A DNA stretch of 6,481 nt from G039029935 sp039029935 (GTDB taxonomy: Bacteria > Chloroflexota > Anaerolineae > Caldilineales > Caldilineaceae). Shown in pieces: positions 1 through 6,074 of the stretch. Position 1 is the stretch's first letter. Each line of letters begins with the position of its first letter. The stretch lies in NCBI GenBank assembly GCA_039029935.1, contig JBCCFC010000801.1, positions 1-6,481 on the forward strand. Reading direction: 5' to 3'. The notes below the pieces were generated by a model. That model was not told the origin of the DNA and ran no database searches. It worked only from the letters and a program-made list of their open reading frames with translations. The translations under genes were made by a program, and so were the position numbers.

Positions 1-80
1 CACACACCATCACACTATCACACCCACACACCATCACACCCACACACCATCACACCATCACACCATCACACCATCACACC
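1..80. repeat. Period-8 tandem repeat array (CACACCAT unit)
   Basis: Positions 43-80 are four perfect copies of CACACCAT plus a partial fifth. Positions 1-42 hold diverged copies of the same unit, such as CACACTAT, with extra CACACC segments. The plus strand has no G from position 1 to 92, an extreme strand bias. The array lies just past the stop codon of the minus-strand protease gene, so a transcript of that gene would carry a G/U-rich repetitive 3' tail. There is no T-run or hairpin that would make it an intrinsic terminator. It may continue beyond the window. It differs in sequence from the other arrays here but shares their short period. Confidence 0.9.
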
Positions 81-87
81 CTCTACA

Positions 88-1059
88 CTACTGCGGAGGC
101 CCTCCCGCCGCCACTGTTGCCACATCAATGCGGACGGCTAAACCGACACCACTAAAATCGGGCAGTTGCATGGGGTTGGCGAGGCCGACAACGACGCCGA
201 TAACTTCACCGTTCCGATTCAGCAATGGCCCACCTAATGTGCCGGGGTTAACAGCGGCGTCAAATTGAATCAGTCGGGTCAGCTCATAGTCTAACACGGG
301 CGGGGTGAAGGTACGGTTGAAGCCAGATATGACACCTGCACTGAGGGAAGCGGCAAAACCCAGTGGGTTGCCGACAACATAGGCTTCATCACCAATACGC
401 ATAGCATTGGGGTTGCCTAGTGTGGCCGGTGCATAGGTTTGGGGCAACGTATCCACTGCCAAGACGGCAATGTCATTGTCTGGCTCGGCTGCCACCAATT
501 GCCCCTGCGCTTCTGTCCCATCCGCAAAGGTCACACGAATCACCTCGGCCCACTCGACCAGATGGAGTGCTGTCAGGATTGCGCCTTCAGCGTTGATGAT
601 GACGCCGCTGCCAATGCCAAACTGTGGGTCCTCCCCATCTGGTTCCCCCTCTGGTCCTTCTTCACCCTGAGATCGATAGGCCACGTTTTGAAACGTCGAT
701 GTGCGCGCCAAATTGCCATCGCCAGGTCCCTCATCCTCACCCACTTCGATGAGGACAAAGGAGGGCAGAATGGTTTCGTAGACAGTGGTGGAATAGGCGG
801 GCGGCGGTGTGGCTGCGGCAAATGAGTCGAGAATACGGTTGTCAATGTCCTGTTGTGTCAACCGTTGTGGTGGCGGAAAGAGTTGATTGTAGACAATCAG
901 CCCAGCCAACGTCGCCAGGATACCAACCAGAAAAGGTAAACCGCGTCGAAACTGCTTGTGCGCATAGGCAAACAGGGTCTGCCCACGTTGTTGCCACTGT
1001 GTCTGAGATGTTTCCACACTGTCCTCCATTTGCCGCTTACCCCTAGTCACGTAATGCAT
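88..1059 (-). CDS. Membrane-anchored HtrA/DegP-like trypsin-fold protein, probable pseudoprotease (catalytic Ser replaced by Leu)
   Basis: A 323-residue protein of the S1C (HtrA-like) trypsin family. A basic N-terminal tail precedes one transmembrane segment (about residues 41-58), then a Pro-rich linker and an extracytoplasmic protease domain from about residue 93. The GIGSGVI strand (148-154), catalytic His166 (TALHLVEW) and Asp196 (NDIAVL) are present. The nucleophile motif, normally GNSGGPL, reads NPGTLGGPL (271-279) with Leu275 at the serine position; its codon TTA is one base from TCA (Ser). An acidic Glu/Gly/Pro-rich loop (107-145) is inserted before the first motif. No PDZ domain follows, since the protein ends just after the protease fold. 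It probably binds rather than cleaves, unless the base is an error. The first ATG directly abuts the sulfatase stop. An internal ATG at 1029 (Met11) has an AGGGG about 10 bases upstream and may be the true start. Confidence 0.88.
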   Translation of the reverse strand: MHYVTRGKRQMEDSVETSQTQWQQRGQTLFAYAHKQFRRGLPFLVGILATLAGLIVYNQLFPPPQRLTQQDIDNRILDSFAAATPPPAYSTTVYETILPSFVLIEVGEDEGPGDGNLARTSTFQNVAYRSQGEEGPEGEPDGEDPQFGIGSGVIINAEGAILTALHLVEWAEVIRVTFADGTEAQGQLVAAEPDNDIAVLAVDTLPQTYAPATLGNPNAMRIGDEAYVVGNPLGFAASLSAGVISGFNRTFTPPVLDYELTRLIQFDAAVNPGTLGGPLLNRNGEVIGVVVGLANPMQLPDFSGVGLAVRIDVATVAAGGPPQ

Positions 1060-2655
1060 CTACCAATACCCAATGCGAACCCCACTCATTTCATTGGCCC
1101 ATTTCGGACGCGAGCGCATCATCGTAAATGAATCGGGGCGGGTGAAGCGCAAAGCCCGCCCTCTAAACCAACGAAACATCTTTTCATGTAGTTCACGACG
1201 GGTATCTTCATAGGCAGGATCATCGCCTAAATCATGCTGCTCTTGCGGGTCCTTCTCCATGTCGTAGAGTTGTGGGCGGAACACCTCATGCAGAATGTAC
1301 TTCCAGCGTTTGGTGCGCAACATGGTGGCGCGGGCGTCGTTGACCTCTAGGTTGAGATGATGGCGAATCGTGAGGGGGCTATAGTCCTCTTCACAGATCA
1401 CAAATTCGCGCCAATCATCCGGCAACTCACCACGCAGCAGTGGCATGAGCGAACGACCTTCTAACCGTTGTGGATTCGGTTCGCCGCCTGCATACTCGAC
1501 ACAGGTAGGCACAATATCAATCGACTCCACCAATTCATCACACGCGGTCCCCCGTGTTGCGTCGGCTTCAGGGGATGGATCGTAAATCAGCAAGGGGACC
1601 CGTGCGGCCTCTTCATGAAACCAGAACTTGTCCGTCATCCAATGGTCACCTAGATAATCCCCATGATCGCTGGTCAAGATGATCATCGTGTTCGCCATCA
1701 GCCCGTGCGTACCCATCCACGCAAAGAGCCGTCCCAGATGGTCATCAACTTGTTTCACCAATCCCATATACGTTGGAATGACTGTCTGGCGCACCTCCTC
1801 ACGCACAAAGCCCTCATCATCACAATAGTTAAGCAATCCGTGCGTAATGGGGTGATAGGGTGGTGTGCGTTCTGCCTCGGTGCGGTTGGCAGGCAAGATA
1901 TGCTCAGGTCCATACATGTTGTGATAGGGGGCTGGGGCGATGTAGGGCCAGTGGGGTTTGATATAGCCCAAATGGAGACACCAAGGTTCATCGTCCGCAG
2001 CCTCCATAAACTCGATGGCACGGTTGGTCATGTAGGGCGTCTCGGTATGCTCTTCGGGCAGATTGGCCGGATACTTGGCGTTGCGGTTATACCAACCACT
2101 GACGACGTTGCCCGCTTCATCGACGCCTGAATTGGCATAGGTCTCCCAAGGATTTTCTGCTTCATAGCCCAGCGAGTTGAGATAGTCGTTGTAGCGAAAT
2201 CGTTGGCCTTGGTTATGTACCAATTGTGTTGGGTGATTGCCTGAATCGCGGTCAAATGGCTCAAACCCGACTTCACGGAGAAGCGTATTCTCCTCTGCCG
2301 AGAGGTCAATGCCCAAATAGGTCGCCGACTCTGGATGCCGATGCAAGTCAGTCTTCCCCGCCACCGCCGTGCGCATCCCCAACGGACGCAGATAATCACC
2401 TAGTCCCAACTCGTCCATACGCAGTGGATAGCCGTTGTGCCGCACCCCTAGCGTTGTCTGATAACGCCCTGTATAGATACATGCCCGTGAGGGACCACAC
2501 ACGGGTGACTGAATGTAGGCACGGTCAAAGCGTACGCCGTTCTCTGCCAACCAGTCGATGTTGGGCGTGTGCAGATGTGGGTGACCATAGCACGAGAGAT
2601 AGTCCCAGCGCAGTTGATCGCACATGATAAAAAGAATGTTTTTGGATTGTGTCAT
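1060..2655 (-). CDS. Formylglycine-dependent sulfatase / phosphonate monoester hydrolase-like enzyme
   Basis: A 531-residue hydrolase of the alkaline phosphatase superfamily, sulfatase branch. The N-terminal metal-ligand segment is MCDQLRWD (Asp13, Gln14). The maturation motif is C-G-P-S-R at 53-57, where Cys53 should be oxidised to formylglycine. Further active-site elements are Lys101 (AGKTDLH), His235 (KPHWPY), Asp330-His331 (TSDHGDYLGDH) and Lys343. The C-terminal LYDMEKDPQEQHDL block (463-476) is typical of sulfatases. There is no signal peptide, so it is probably cytoplasmic. The stretch LHLGYIKPHWPYIAPAPYHNMY and the Arg-rich tail with W(F/R)xxR resemble phosphonate monoester hydrolases as I remember them, so phosphonate or phosphate diesters are as possible as sulfate esters. 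No maturase gene is in view. No Shine-Dalgarno is visible upstream. The HtrA-like gene starts immediately after its stop, which suggests co-transcription. Family call is sure; substrate is not. Confidence 0.93.
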   Translation of the reverse strand: MTQSKNILFIMCDQLRWDYLSCYGHPHLHTPNIDWLAENGVRFDRAYIQSPVCGPSRACIYTGRYQTTLGVRHNGYPLRMDELGLGDYLRPLGMRTAVAGKTDLHRHPESATYLGIDLSAEENTLLREVGFEPFDRDSGNHPTQLVHNQGQRFRYNDYLNSLGYEAENPWETYANSGVDEAGNVVSGWYNRNAKYPANLPEEHTETPYMTNRAIEFMEAADDEPWCLHLGYIKPHWPYIAPAPYHNMYGPEHILPANRTEAERTPPYHPITHGLLNYCDDEGFVREEVRQTVIPTYMGLVKQVDDHLGRLFAWMGTHGLMANTMIILTSDHGDYLGDHWMTDKFWFHEEAARVPLLIYDPSPEADATRGTACDELVESIDIVPTCVEYAGGEPNPQRLEGRSLMPLLRGELPDDWREFVICEEDYSPLTIRHHLNLEVNDARATMLRTKRWKYILHEVFRPQLYDMEKDPQEQHDLGDDPAYEDTRRELHEKMFRWFRGRALRFTRPDSFTMMRSRPKWANEMSGVRIGYW

Positions 2656-2894
2656 GATAATTTTATAATTGCCGATTAAACGTACACGAATACTTGCTTT
2701 TTAAAAAAGCTTGTCAGCTACTAAGCCGTCAGCTTTCAGCCAGAACCTGCCCGTATTTTTGGCTGATTGTATACTCCCCTATGCAAGGACAAAATCAAGC
2801 AAGCAGCTATAGATTATACATGTGCATGAGAACCACGACAAGAAAAGTGGCAGAGTGACACGGGCTGGTTTTGTTGCAGGGGCGGCTTGTGAGG
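2656..2894. other. Intergenic gap between TPI-like and sulfatase genes
   Basis: I see no gene in these 239 bases. They contain two copies of GTCAGCT 15 bases apart (2712-2718 and 2727-2733) and a near-palindrome GCTTTTTAAAAAAGC at 2696-2710. Read on the minus strand, AAAGCT followed 19 bases later by AGCTTTTTT could be a weak stem with a U-run, and might terminate transcripts from the TPI-like gene, but the stem is short and AT-rich. The size of the gap argues for a separate promoter for the sulfatase-protease pair. Confidence 0.4.
2662..2690 (-). promoter_or_regulatory. Weak candidate promoter for the sulfatase gene, possibly leaderless
   Basis: On the minus strand TATAAA occupies 2667-2662 and is followed by six bases and then the ATG, so the expected transcription start would coincide with the A of the start codon. 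This fits the lack of any Shine-Dalgarno. The matching -35 region (TTCGTG, 17-base spacer) is poor, so this is tentative. Confidence 0.2.
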
Positions 2895-3656
2895 CTATGA
2901 ACGCGCTTCTAAAGACCGACTGAGTACATCCATAAAACCCATCGGTGTCAACGCGGCGCGTCCGACAAACAAGCCGTCTACTTGGCTCAACCCAGCATAG
3001 TCGGCACAGTTTTTAGGATTTACACTGCCACCATACAAGATAGGTACATTCATGGCTTCGATATCAAACATGTCAATCAATACAGCGCGAATCCAATTGT
3101 GCATTTCAGCAACAATTTCGGGCGAAGCAGGGATGCCACCGACACCAATGGACCAGACAGGTTCATAGGCAATCATAATACTGTTGAGGGCATCCGTATG
3201 CAAATCACCAAGTGCAACTTTCATTTGCAATGCAAGCACTTCCTTGGAAATATTGCGGCCTCGTTGGTCAGCATCCTCACCCACACAGAGTAGCACCTGC
3301 AGCCCCGCATTGATGGCACGCCAGAGCTTTTTATAGAGGATGCCATCGGTTTCACCAAACTGATGGCGTCGTTCGGCGTGACCCAGCATGACCAAATTAG
3401 CCCCCGTCGCCAAGAGCATCGGCGCTGAAATTTCCCCCGTATAGGCCCCTTCTTCGGCCCAATGCATGTTCTGCGCACCCAACCAGATATCACTCCCATG
3501 CAAATGTGTAGCCGCCGTTGTCAACGAAGTAAAGGGGGGGATCAAAAATAGTTGGGCATTGGGTGGAGGTGGAAAAGCGAGCAATTCATCAATGTACGCG
3601 GCTGTCTCGCTGGGGGTCTGATGCATTTTGAAGTTCGTTCCAAATAGAAAAGGCAC
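2895..3656 (-). CDS. Triosephosphate isomerase-family protein, probably a tetrulose-phosphate isomerase-type paralogue
   Basis: A 253-residue TIM barrel of normal family length. The catalytic residues are all present: Lys10 (GTNFKM), His93 (LGHAERR) and Glu165 (AYEPVW), with the phosphate-gripping loop after it and YGGSVNP at 208-214. It interconverts an aldose and a ketose phosphate in the cytoplasm. Two things set it apart from housekeeping TpiA. The Ser after the catalytic His is Ala94. The loop-6 region reads IGVGGIPAS instead of the usual IGTGxxAT. Together with GAQNMHWAEEGAYTGEIS (60-77) this recalls the erythrulose-phosphate isomerase group (EryH/LerI) as I remember it. No gap, pgk or eno gene is nearby; the neighbour is a sugar kinase. 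The start codon is GTG, with AAGGGAG six bases upstream. A true triosephosphate isomerase remains possible. Confidence 0.92.
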   Translation of the reverse strand: MPFLFGTNFKMHQTPSETAAYIDELLAFPPPPNAQLFLIPPFTSLTTAATHLHGSDIWLGAQNMHWAEEGAYTGEISAPMLLATGANLVMLGHAERRHQFGETDGILYKKLWRAINAGLQVLLCVGEDADQRGRNISKEVLALQMKVALGDLHTDALNSIMIAYEPVWSIGVGGIPASPEIVAEMHNWIRAVLIDMFDIEAMNVPILYGGSVNPKNCADYAGLSQVDGLFVGRAALTPMGFMDVLSRSLEARS

Positions 3657-3670
3657 TCGTGTCTCCCTTG

Positions 3671-3831
3671 GAAGGGTGAAGGTGGAAGAGTGAAGGGTGA
3701 AGGTGGAAGATAGAAGGGTGAAGGGTTGACTTAATCAATCTTTCGCTGTTCACTCTTCACTCTTCACTGTTCACTCTTCACTGTTCACTGTTCACTGTTC
3801 ACTGTTCACTCATCGCTCATCACTCATCACT
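3671..3831. repeat. Mosaic heptamer array, purine arm then pyrimidine arm
   Basis: The left arm, 3671-3726, is eight heptamers of the GAAGGGT/GAAGGTG/GAAGAGT type. After a 21-base spacer, the right arm, 3748-3831, is twelve heptamers that change along its length: GTTCACT and CTTCACT, then CATCGCT and CATCACT. Left-arm GAAGAGTGAA (3685-3694) is complementary to right-arm TTCACTCTTC (3749-3758), so a long imperfect hairpin can form. The right arm runs into the kinase gene and encodes its last residues and TGA stop. The whole array fills the gap between the kinase and the TPI-like gene and would be transcribed if they form one operon. Confidence 0.93.
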
Positions 3832-4776
3832 CATCGGCAACTCTTCCGCAGACTCCATATACGCAATGGTCTGGGCTAAATCGACAATGCCAGCGTCTGA
3901 CCCAAGTCCGGTGATCACCTGTGCGGCGGCGGCTGTCCCCAAGCGACCTGCTTGCGCCACATCCCATCCCTTAGATAGTCCCACAATAAAGCCAGCACAG
4001 TACGAATCACCACAACCAGTTGAATCGACCACCGTTGTTTTGAACGCTGGCAGACGAATTTCACCCGTTTCTTTCGACGCAATGCTGCTGCCCTGTTCAC
4101 CCATCTTGAACACTGTCCACTTTGCGCCTCTGTCGAGGAAGAAATCAATCACCGCTTGGCGATCTTCCAATCCACACATCATCCGCGCCTCATCCAACCC
4201 AGGCATAAAGTAATCTATGTAGGGTAGACATGGCTCAATCAGGTCAAGCAGGTCTGGACGATCAACCGCGACCAAATCAAAAGTCGTTGTCAACCCTTTT
4301 TCCTTGGCAAACTTGAGGGCCTCTACTGTTGGTGGACCATCAAACTTGGGCATCAATGATGTGCCACCCATGTGTAGATAATCGGCACCCGCAATCACAT
4401 CCCAATTCATGTCGTCCAGCACAAGTTCCCCATTGGCCCCCGGCACATGCAACGCGGGGCGTTCCCCATTCGGTCGAATCGGCAGCATGGTCGCCGATGT
4501 CTGTACACCCGATTTGCGTACCAAGTTGCTCGTATCAATGTCATAGCTGTTCATGGTGTTGACAATAAAATTGCCCAATTCATCCTCGCCAATCGCACCC
4601 ATTGCAATCACGTTTACACCCAGCTTTGCCAAATCAACGCTGGTCCCCGCAGCCGTTCCCGCCACAGTGATACGAATCTCCTCCAAAATATCGACATTCT
4701 GTCCCGCTGGAATATGCGTCACCGGACGCCCCAAAATATCGGCAATGTGAATCCCTAAGCTAACGATTGTTGTCAT
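3820..4776 (-). CDS. PfkB-family carbohydrate kinase
   Basis: A 318-residue ribokinase/PfkB-fold kinase that transfers phosphate from ATP to a sugar hydroxyl. The first PfkB signature region is AGTAAGTSVDLAKLG followed by GAIGEDELG (39-68), for substrate binding. The second signature is DSTGCGDSYCAGF at 251-263, with Asp257 as the catalytic base; the usual GAGD is GCGD here. MPGLDEA (191-197) lies where NxxE-type kinases place the metal-linked Glu. The start is chosen at 4776 because AAAGGAG lies seven bases upstream and MTTIVSLGIHIADIL is a normal PfkB beginning. The frame is open to an ATG at 4866, but that extension only translates intergenic repeat DNA. The final residues and TGA lie within a heptamer array. 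It probably leads an operon with the TPI-like gene. The substrate cannot be read from sequence. Confidence 0.93.
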   Translation of the reverse strand: MTTIVSLGIHIADILGRPVTHIPAGQNVDILEEIRITVAGTAAGTSVDLAKLGVNVIAMGAIGEDELGNFIVNTMNSYDIDTSNLVRKSGVQTSATMLPIRPNGERPALHVPGANGELVLDDMNWDVIAGADYLHMGGTSLMPKFDGPPTVEALKFAKEKGLTTTFDLVAVDRPDLLDLIEPCLPYIDYFMPGLDEARMMCGLEDRQAVIDFFLDRGAKWTVFKMGEQGSSIASKETGEIRLPAFKTTVVDSTGCGDSYCAGFIVGLSKGWDVAQAGRLGTAAAAQVITGLGSDAGIVDLAQTIAYMESAEELPMSDE

Positions 4777-4783
4777 GATTTCT

Positions 4784-4790
4784 CTCCTTT
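4784..4790 (-). promoter_or_regulatory. Ribosome binding site deciding the kinase start
   Basis: On the minus strand AAAGGAG precedes the ATG at 4776 by seven bases, an ideal Shine-Dalgarno. No comparable site precedes the longer ATG at 4866. This fixes the start and excludes the repeat-encoded N-terminal extension. Confidence 0.85.
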
Positions 4791-4798
4791 GGTTAATG

Positions 4799-4888
4799 TT
4801 GAAAGGTTGAAAGGTTGAAGGGTTGAAGGGTTGAACTATGATTCTTCCACTCTTCCACTCTTCCACTTTTCAACCTTTCAACCTTTCC
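4799..4888. repeat. Period-8 array with 19-base perfect inverted repeat in the kinase leader
   Basis: Four and a half octamers of TTGAAAGG/TTGAAGGG (4799-4835) are followed by three CTTCCACT (4844-4867) and two and a half TTTCAACC (4868-4888). GAAAGGTTGAAAGGTTGAA at 4801-4819 is perfectly complementary to 4869-4887, giving a 19-base-pair stem around a 49-base loop. The array ends 8 bases upstream of the kinase ribosome binding site, so it should lie in that gene's 5' untranslated region. No U-run follows on the minus strand, so it is not a standard terminator. Confidence 0.93.
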
Positions 4889-4898
4889 GCTTTTTTAA

Positions 4899-4927
4899 AC
4901 TATACCAGATTCATCAAGGATTTACGA
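4899..4927 (-). promoter_or_regulatory. Weak candidate promoter for the kinase operon
   Basis: On the minus strand TATAGT (4904-4899) is a five-of-six match to the -10 consensus, but the -35 region 17 bases upstream (TCGTAA) matches poorly. Transcripts would start near 4892 and carry the whole repeat hairpin. The site overlaps the candidate promoter for the divergent regulator gene. Confidence 0.22.
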
Positions 4928-4949
4928 ATTTAGCATTCCGATCTATACT
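4921..4949 (+). promoter_or_regulatory. Candidate promoter for the TetR-family gene
   Basis: TTTACG (4921-4926) and TATACT (4944-4949) are separated by exactly 17 bases, four-of-six and five-of-six matches to the -35 and -10 consensus. Transcription would start near 4956, giving a leader of about 195 bases that contains the 13-base direct repeats. Confidence 0.38.
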
Positions 4950-4981
4950 ATGGGCTAAATTTGGTTCTATTTAGGGGTGAC

Positions 4982-5022
4982 TGAATCTTCAGACCAAATT
5001 TTCAGGTCAAATTTTCAGGTCA
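4982..5022. repeat. 13-base direct repeats in the divergent intergenic region, possible operator
   Basis: CAAATTTTCAGGT occurs twice head to tail (4995-5007 and 5008-5020), and CA follows. A diverged third copy matching 8 of 13 bases precedes them (4982-4994). The spacing of 13 bases is not a whole number of helix turns. The position between the divergent kinase and regulator genes makes it the best visible candidate operator. TetR proteins usually bind palindromes, and only a weak GACC...GGTC symmetry is present here, so the role is inferred. Confidence 0.5.
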
Positions 5023-5149
5023 GTAGAAATGGCTGAGGTTGACAGCAATAAAAGGTGTATCGCAGGTCATCGACTCATTGTATTCGCGAAAAGCCTATTT
5101 TTAAAAAGTCATCCGTGTTCATTGACAGGGGGCAAGCACAACAAACAAC

Positions 5150-5890
5150 ATGAATGAAAGTGATTCACGGGTCATGCGGACTCGCCGCCTCCTCCATGAT
5201 GCATTTGTCTATTTGGTAATCGAACACGGATATACGGATGTCACCATTCGTGATGTCACAGAACATGCCGAAGTGGGCTATCGAACATTTTTCCGTCATT
5301 ATAAAGATATGAAGGAACTGCTCTATGCAGTGATTGGTGATTTGGTTGATGAACTCAATGAAGCCTTACTCATCAATCACTTTGCCGCCCCCAATATTCC
5401 TGAACAATATGGCACAGAACCATTCTATTCAACCAATCCTATCTATGAAACACAACCCGCCAGCAACATACAAAGTTCCAGTTTATCTCTGGGGCTAGCC
5501 TCTTTGGAAACCAACATCCTTGGTGTGTTTTGCATGGTGCAACGCCATGCCGACCTATTTCGTGTGCTCTTTCGCGTTCCGGCCTACGAAGAATTGCTCA
5601 AACCCTTGGTCACATTCAACCACGCAACCGAAGAAAATACGCCAAATGATACAAACGAACCATTGCCATCATCACAACTTGCTCCCGAAGGAATTTTCTC
5701 AAACGCAGATGATGCCAGCATTCCAGATGATGCCAGCATCCCAGATGCGCTGGTGAGCACCCATGTCGTCTCCTCCATGTTGGCCCTCCTTCGTTGGTGG
5801 GTCGAAACTGGAATGGCGATTTCAGCAGAGCAAATGGCTGAGTATGCGAGCGAGCTTGTCATCCGCCCCCTACAAGGATTTACAGGTTAG
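5150..5890 (+). CDS. TetR/AcrR-family transcriptional regulator
   Basis: A 246-residue DNA-binding regulator. The N-terminal TetR domain is clear: RTRRLLHDAFVYLVIEHGYTDVTIRDVTEHAEVGYRTFFRHYKDMKELL region (residues 10-58), with the recognition helix around VGYRTFFRHY (42-51). The ligand-binding part is diverged and longer than in the usual 190-210 residue family member. Asn/Ser/Pro-rich inserts lie at about 79-115 and 158-200, the second containing an exact DDASIP duplication. The C-terminal helices include LALLRWWVETGMAISAEQMAEYASEL. It is divergent from the kinase operon, an arrangement typical of a local repressor that also controls itself. The nearest purine-rich site, AGGGGG at 5127-5132, is 17 bases from the ATG, too far for a good Shine-Dalgarno. 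The stop TAG is followed at once by a second TAG and then a heptamer array. Confidence 0.93.
   Translation: MNESDSRVMRTRRLLHDAFVYLVIEHGYTDVTIRDVTEHAEVGYRTFFRHYKDMKELLYAVIGDLVDELNEALLINHFAAPNIPEQYGTEPFYSTNPIYETQPASNIQSSSLSLGLASLETNILGVFCMVQRHADLFRVLFRVPAYEELLKPLVTFNHATEENTPNDTNEPLPSSQLAPEGIFSNADDASIPDDASIPDALVSTHVVSSMLALLRWWVETGMAISAEQMAEYASELVIRPLQGFTG
5708..5743 (+). repeat. 18-base tandem duplication inside the TetR-family gene
   Basis: Two head-to-tail copies of an 18-base unit encode DDASIP twice (residues 187-198). They differ at one silent base (ATT versus ATC), so the duplication keeps frame and is probably recent. It lies in a low-complexity linker of the regulator's ligand-binding half. 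Confidence 0.93.
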
Positions 5891-5891
5891 T

Positions 5892-6001
5892 AGTGATTAG
5901 TGATGAGTGATTAGTGATGAGTGAACAGTGATGAGTGATTAGTGATGAGTGAACAGTGATGAATAGTCTCTTCAACTCTTCAACTCTTCAACCTTGCAAC
6001 C
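5892..6001. repeat. Heptamer array followed by octamers, directly after the TetR gene
   Basis: Ten heptamers AGTGATT/AGTGATG/AGTGAAC occupy 5892-5961. Four octamers, two CTTCAACT, then CTTCAACC and TTGCAACC, occupy 5970-6001. The heptamers start one base after the TetR stop codon. AGTGATG is the complement of the CATCACT units at the 3' end of the kinase gene, so both genes meet the same repeat in the same orientation. The 541-base gap from here to gcvT contains this array, a candidate promoter, the glycine riboswitch, its terminator and another array; I see no gene in it. Confidence 0.93.
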
Positions 6002-6008
6002 TGCAAAT

Positions 6009-6037
6009 TTGGAGACAGGTTCTAATTGTGATATAGT
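6009..6037 (+). promoter_or_regulatory. Candidate promoter for the riboswitch-gcvT transcript
   Basis: TATAGT (6032-6037) matches the -10 consensus at five of six positions. TTGGAG 17 bases upstream (6009-6014) is a three-of-six -35 element. Transcription would begin near 6044, about 30 bases before the first riboswitch stem, which is a sensible distance. Confidence 0.38.
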
Positions 6038-6074
6038 GTACCAAATTTTTTAACAATTAAATATCGCCGCACGA

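Noticed and set aside
91..106. GC-rich palindrome at the protease 3' end as a terminator
   Set aside because: The symmetry has almost no loop, lies inside the coding sequence, and no T-run follows on the minus strand.
439..825. Open plus-strand frame opposite the HtrA-like gene
   Set aside because: Its translation has no family features and it lies antisense to a gene with clear protease motifs; it is a shadow frame.
1663..2130. 155-codon plus-strand frame opposite the sulfatase
   Set aside because: Antisense to well-conserved sulfatase motifs, with no recognisable domain or ribosome binding site.
2895..3656. Glycolytic operon assignment (gap-pgk-tpiA)
   Set aside because: No other glycolytic gene is adjacent, and the sequence departs from housekeeping TpiA at otherwise conserved positions.
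3671..3831. CRISPR array
   Set aside because: Units are 7 bases and contiguous, with no unique spacers of regular length and no cas genes.
4777..4866. N-terminal extension of the kinase to the upstream ATG
   Set aside because: It translates octamer repeat DNA; the internal ATG at 4776 has an ideal Shine-Dalgarno and a normal PfkB beginning.
5039..5044. Perfect TTGACA as a -35 element for the TetR gene
   Set aside because: No acceptable -10 hexamer occurs 16-18 bases downstream; the 4921-4949 pair is better spaced.
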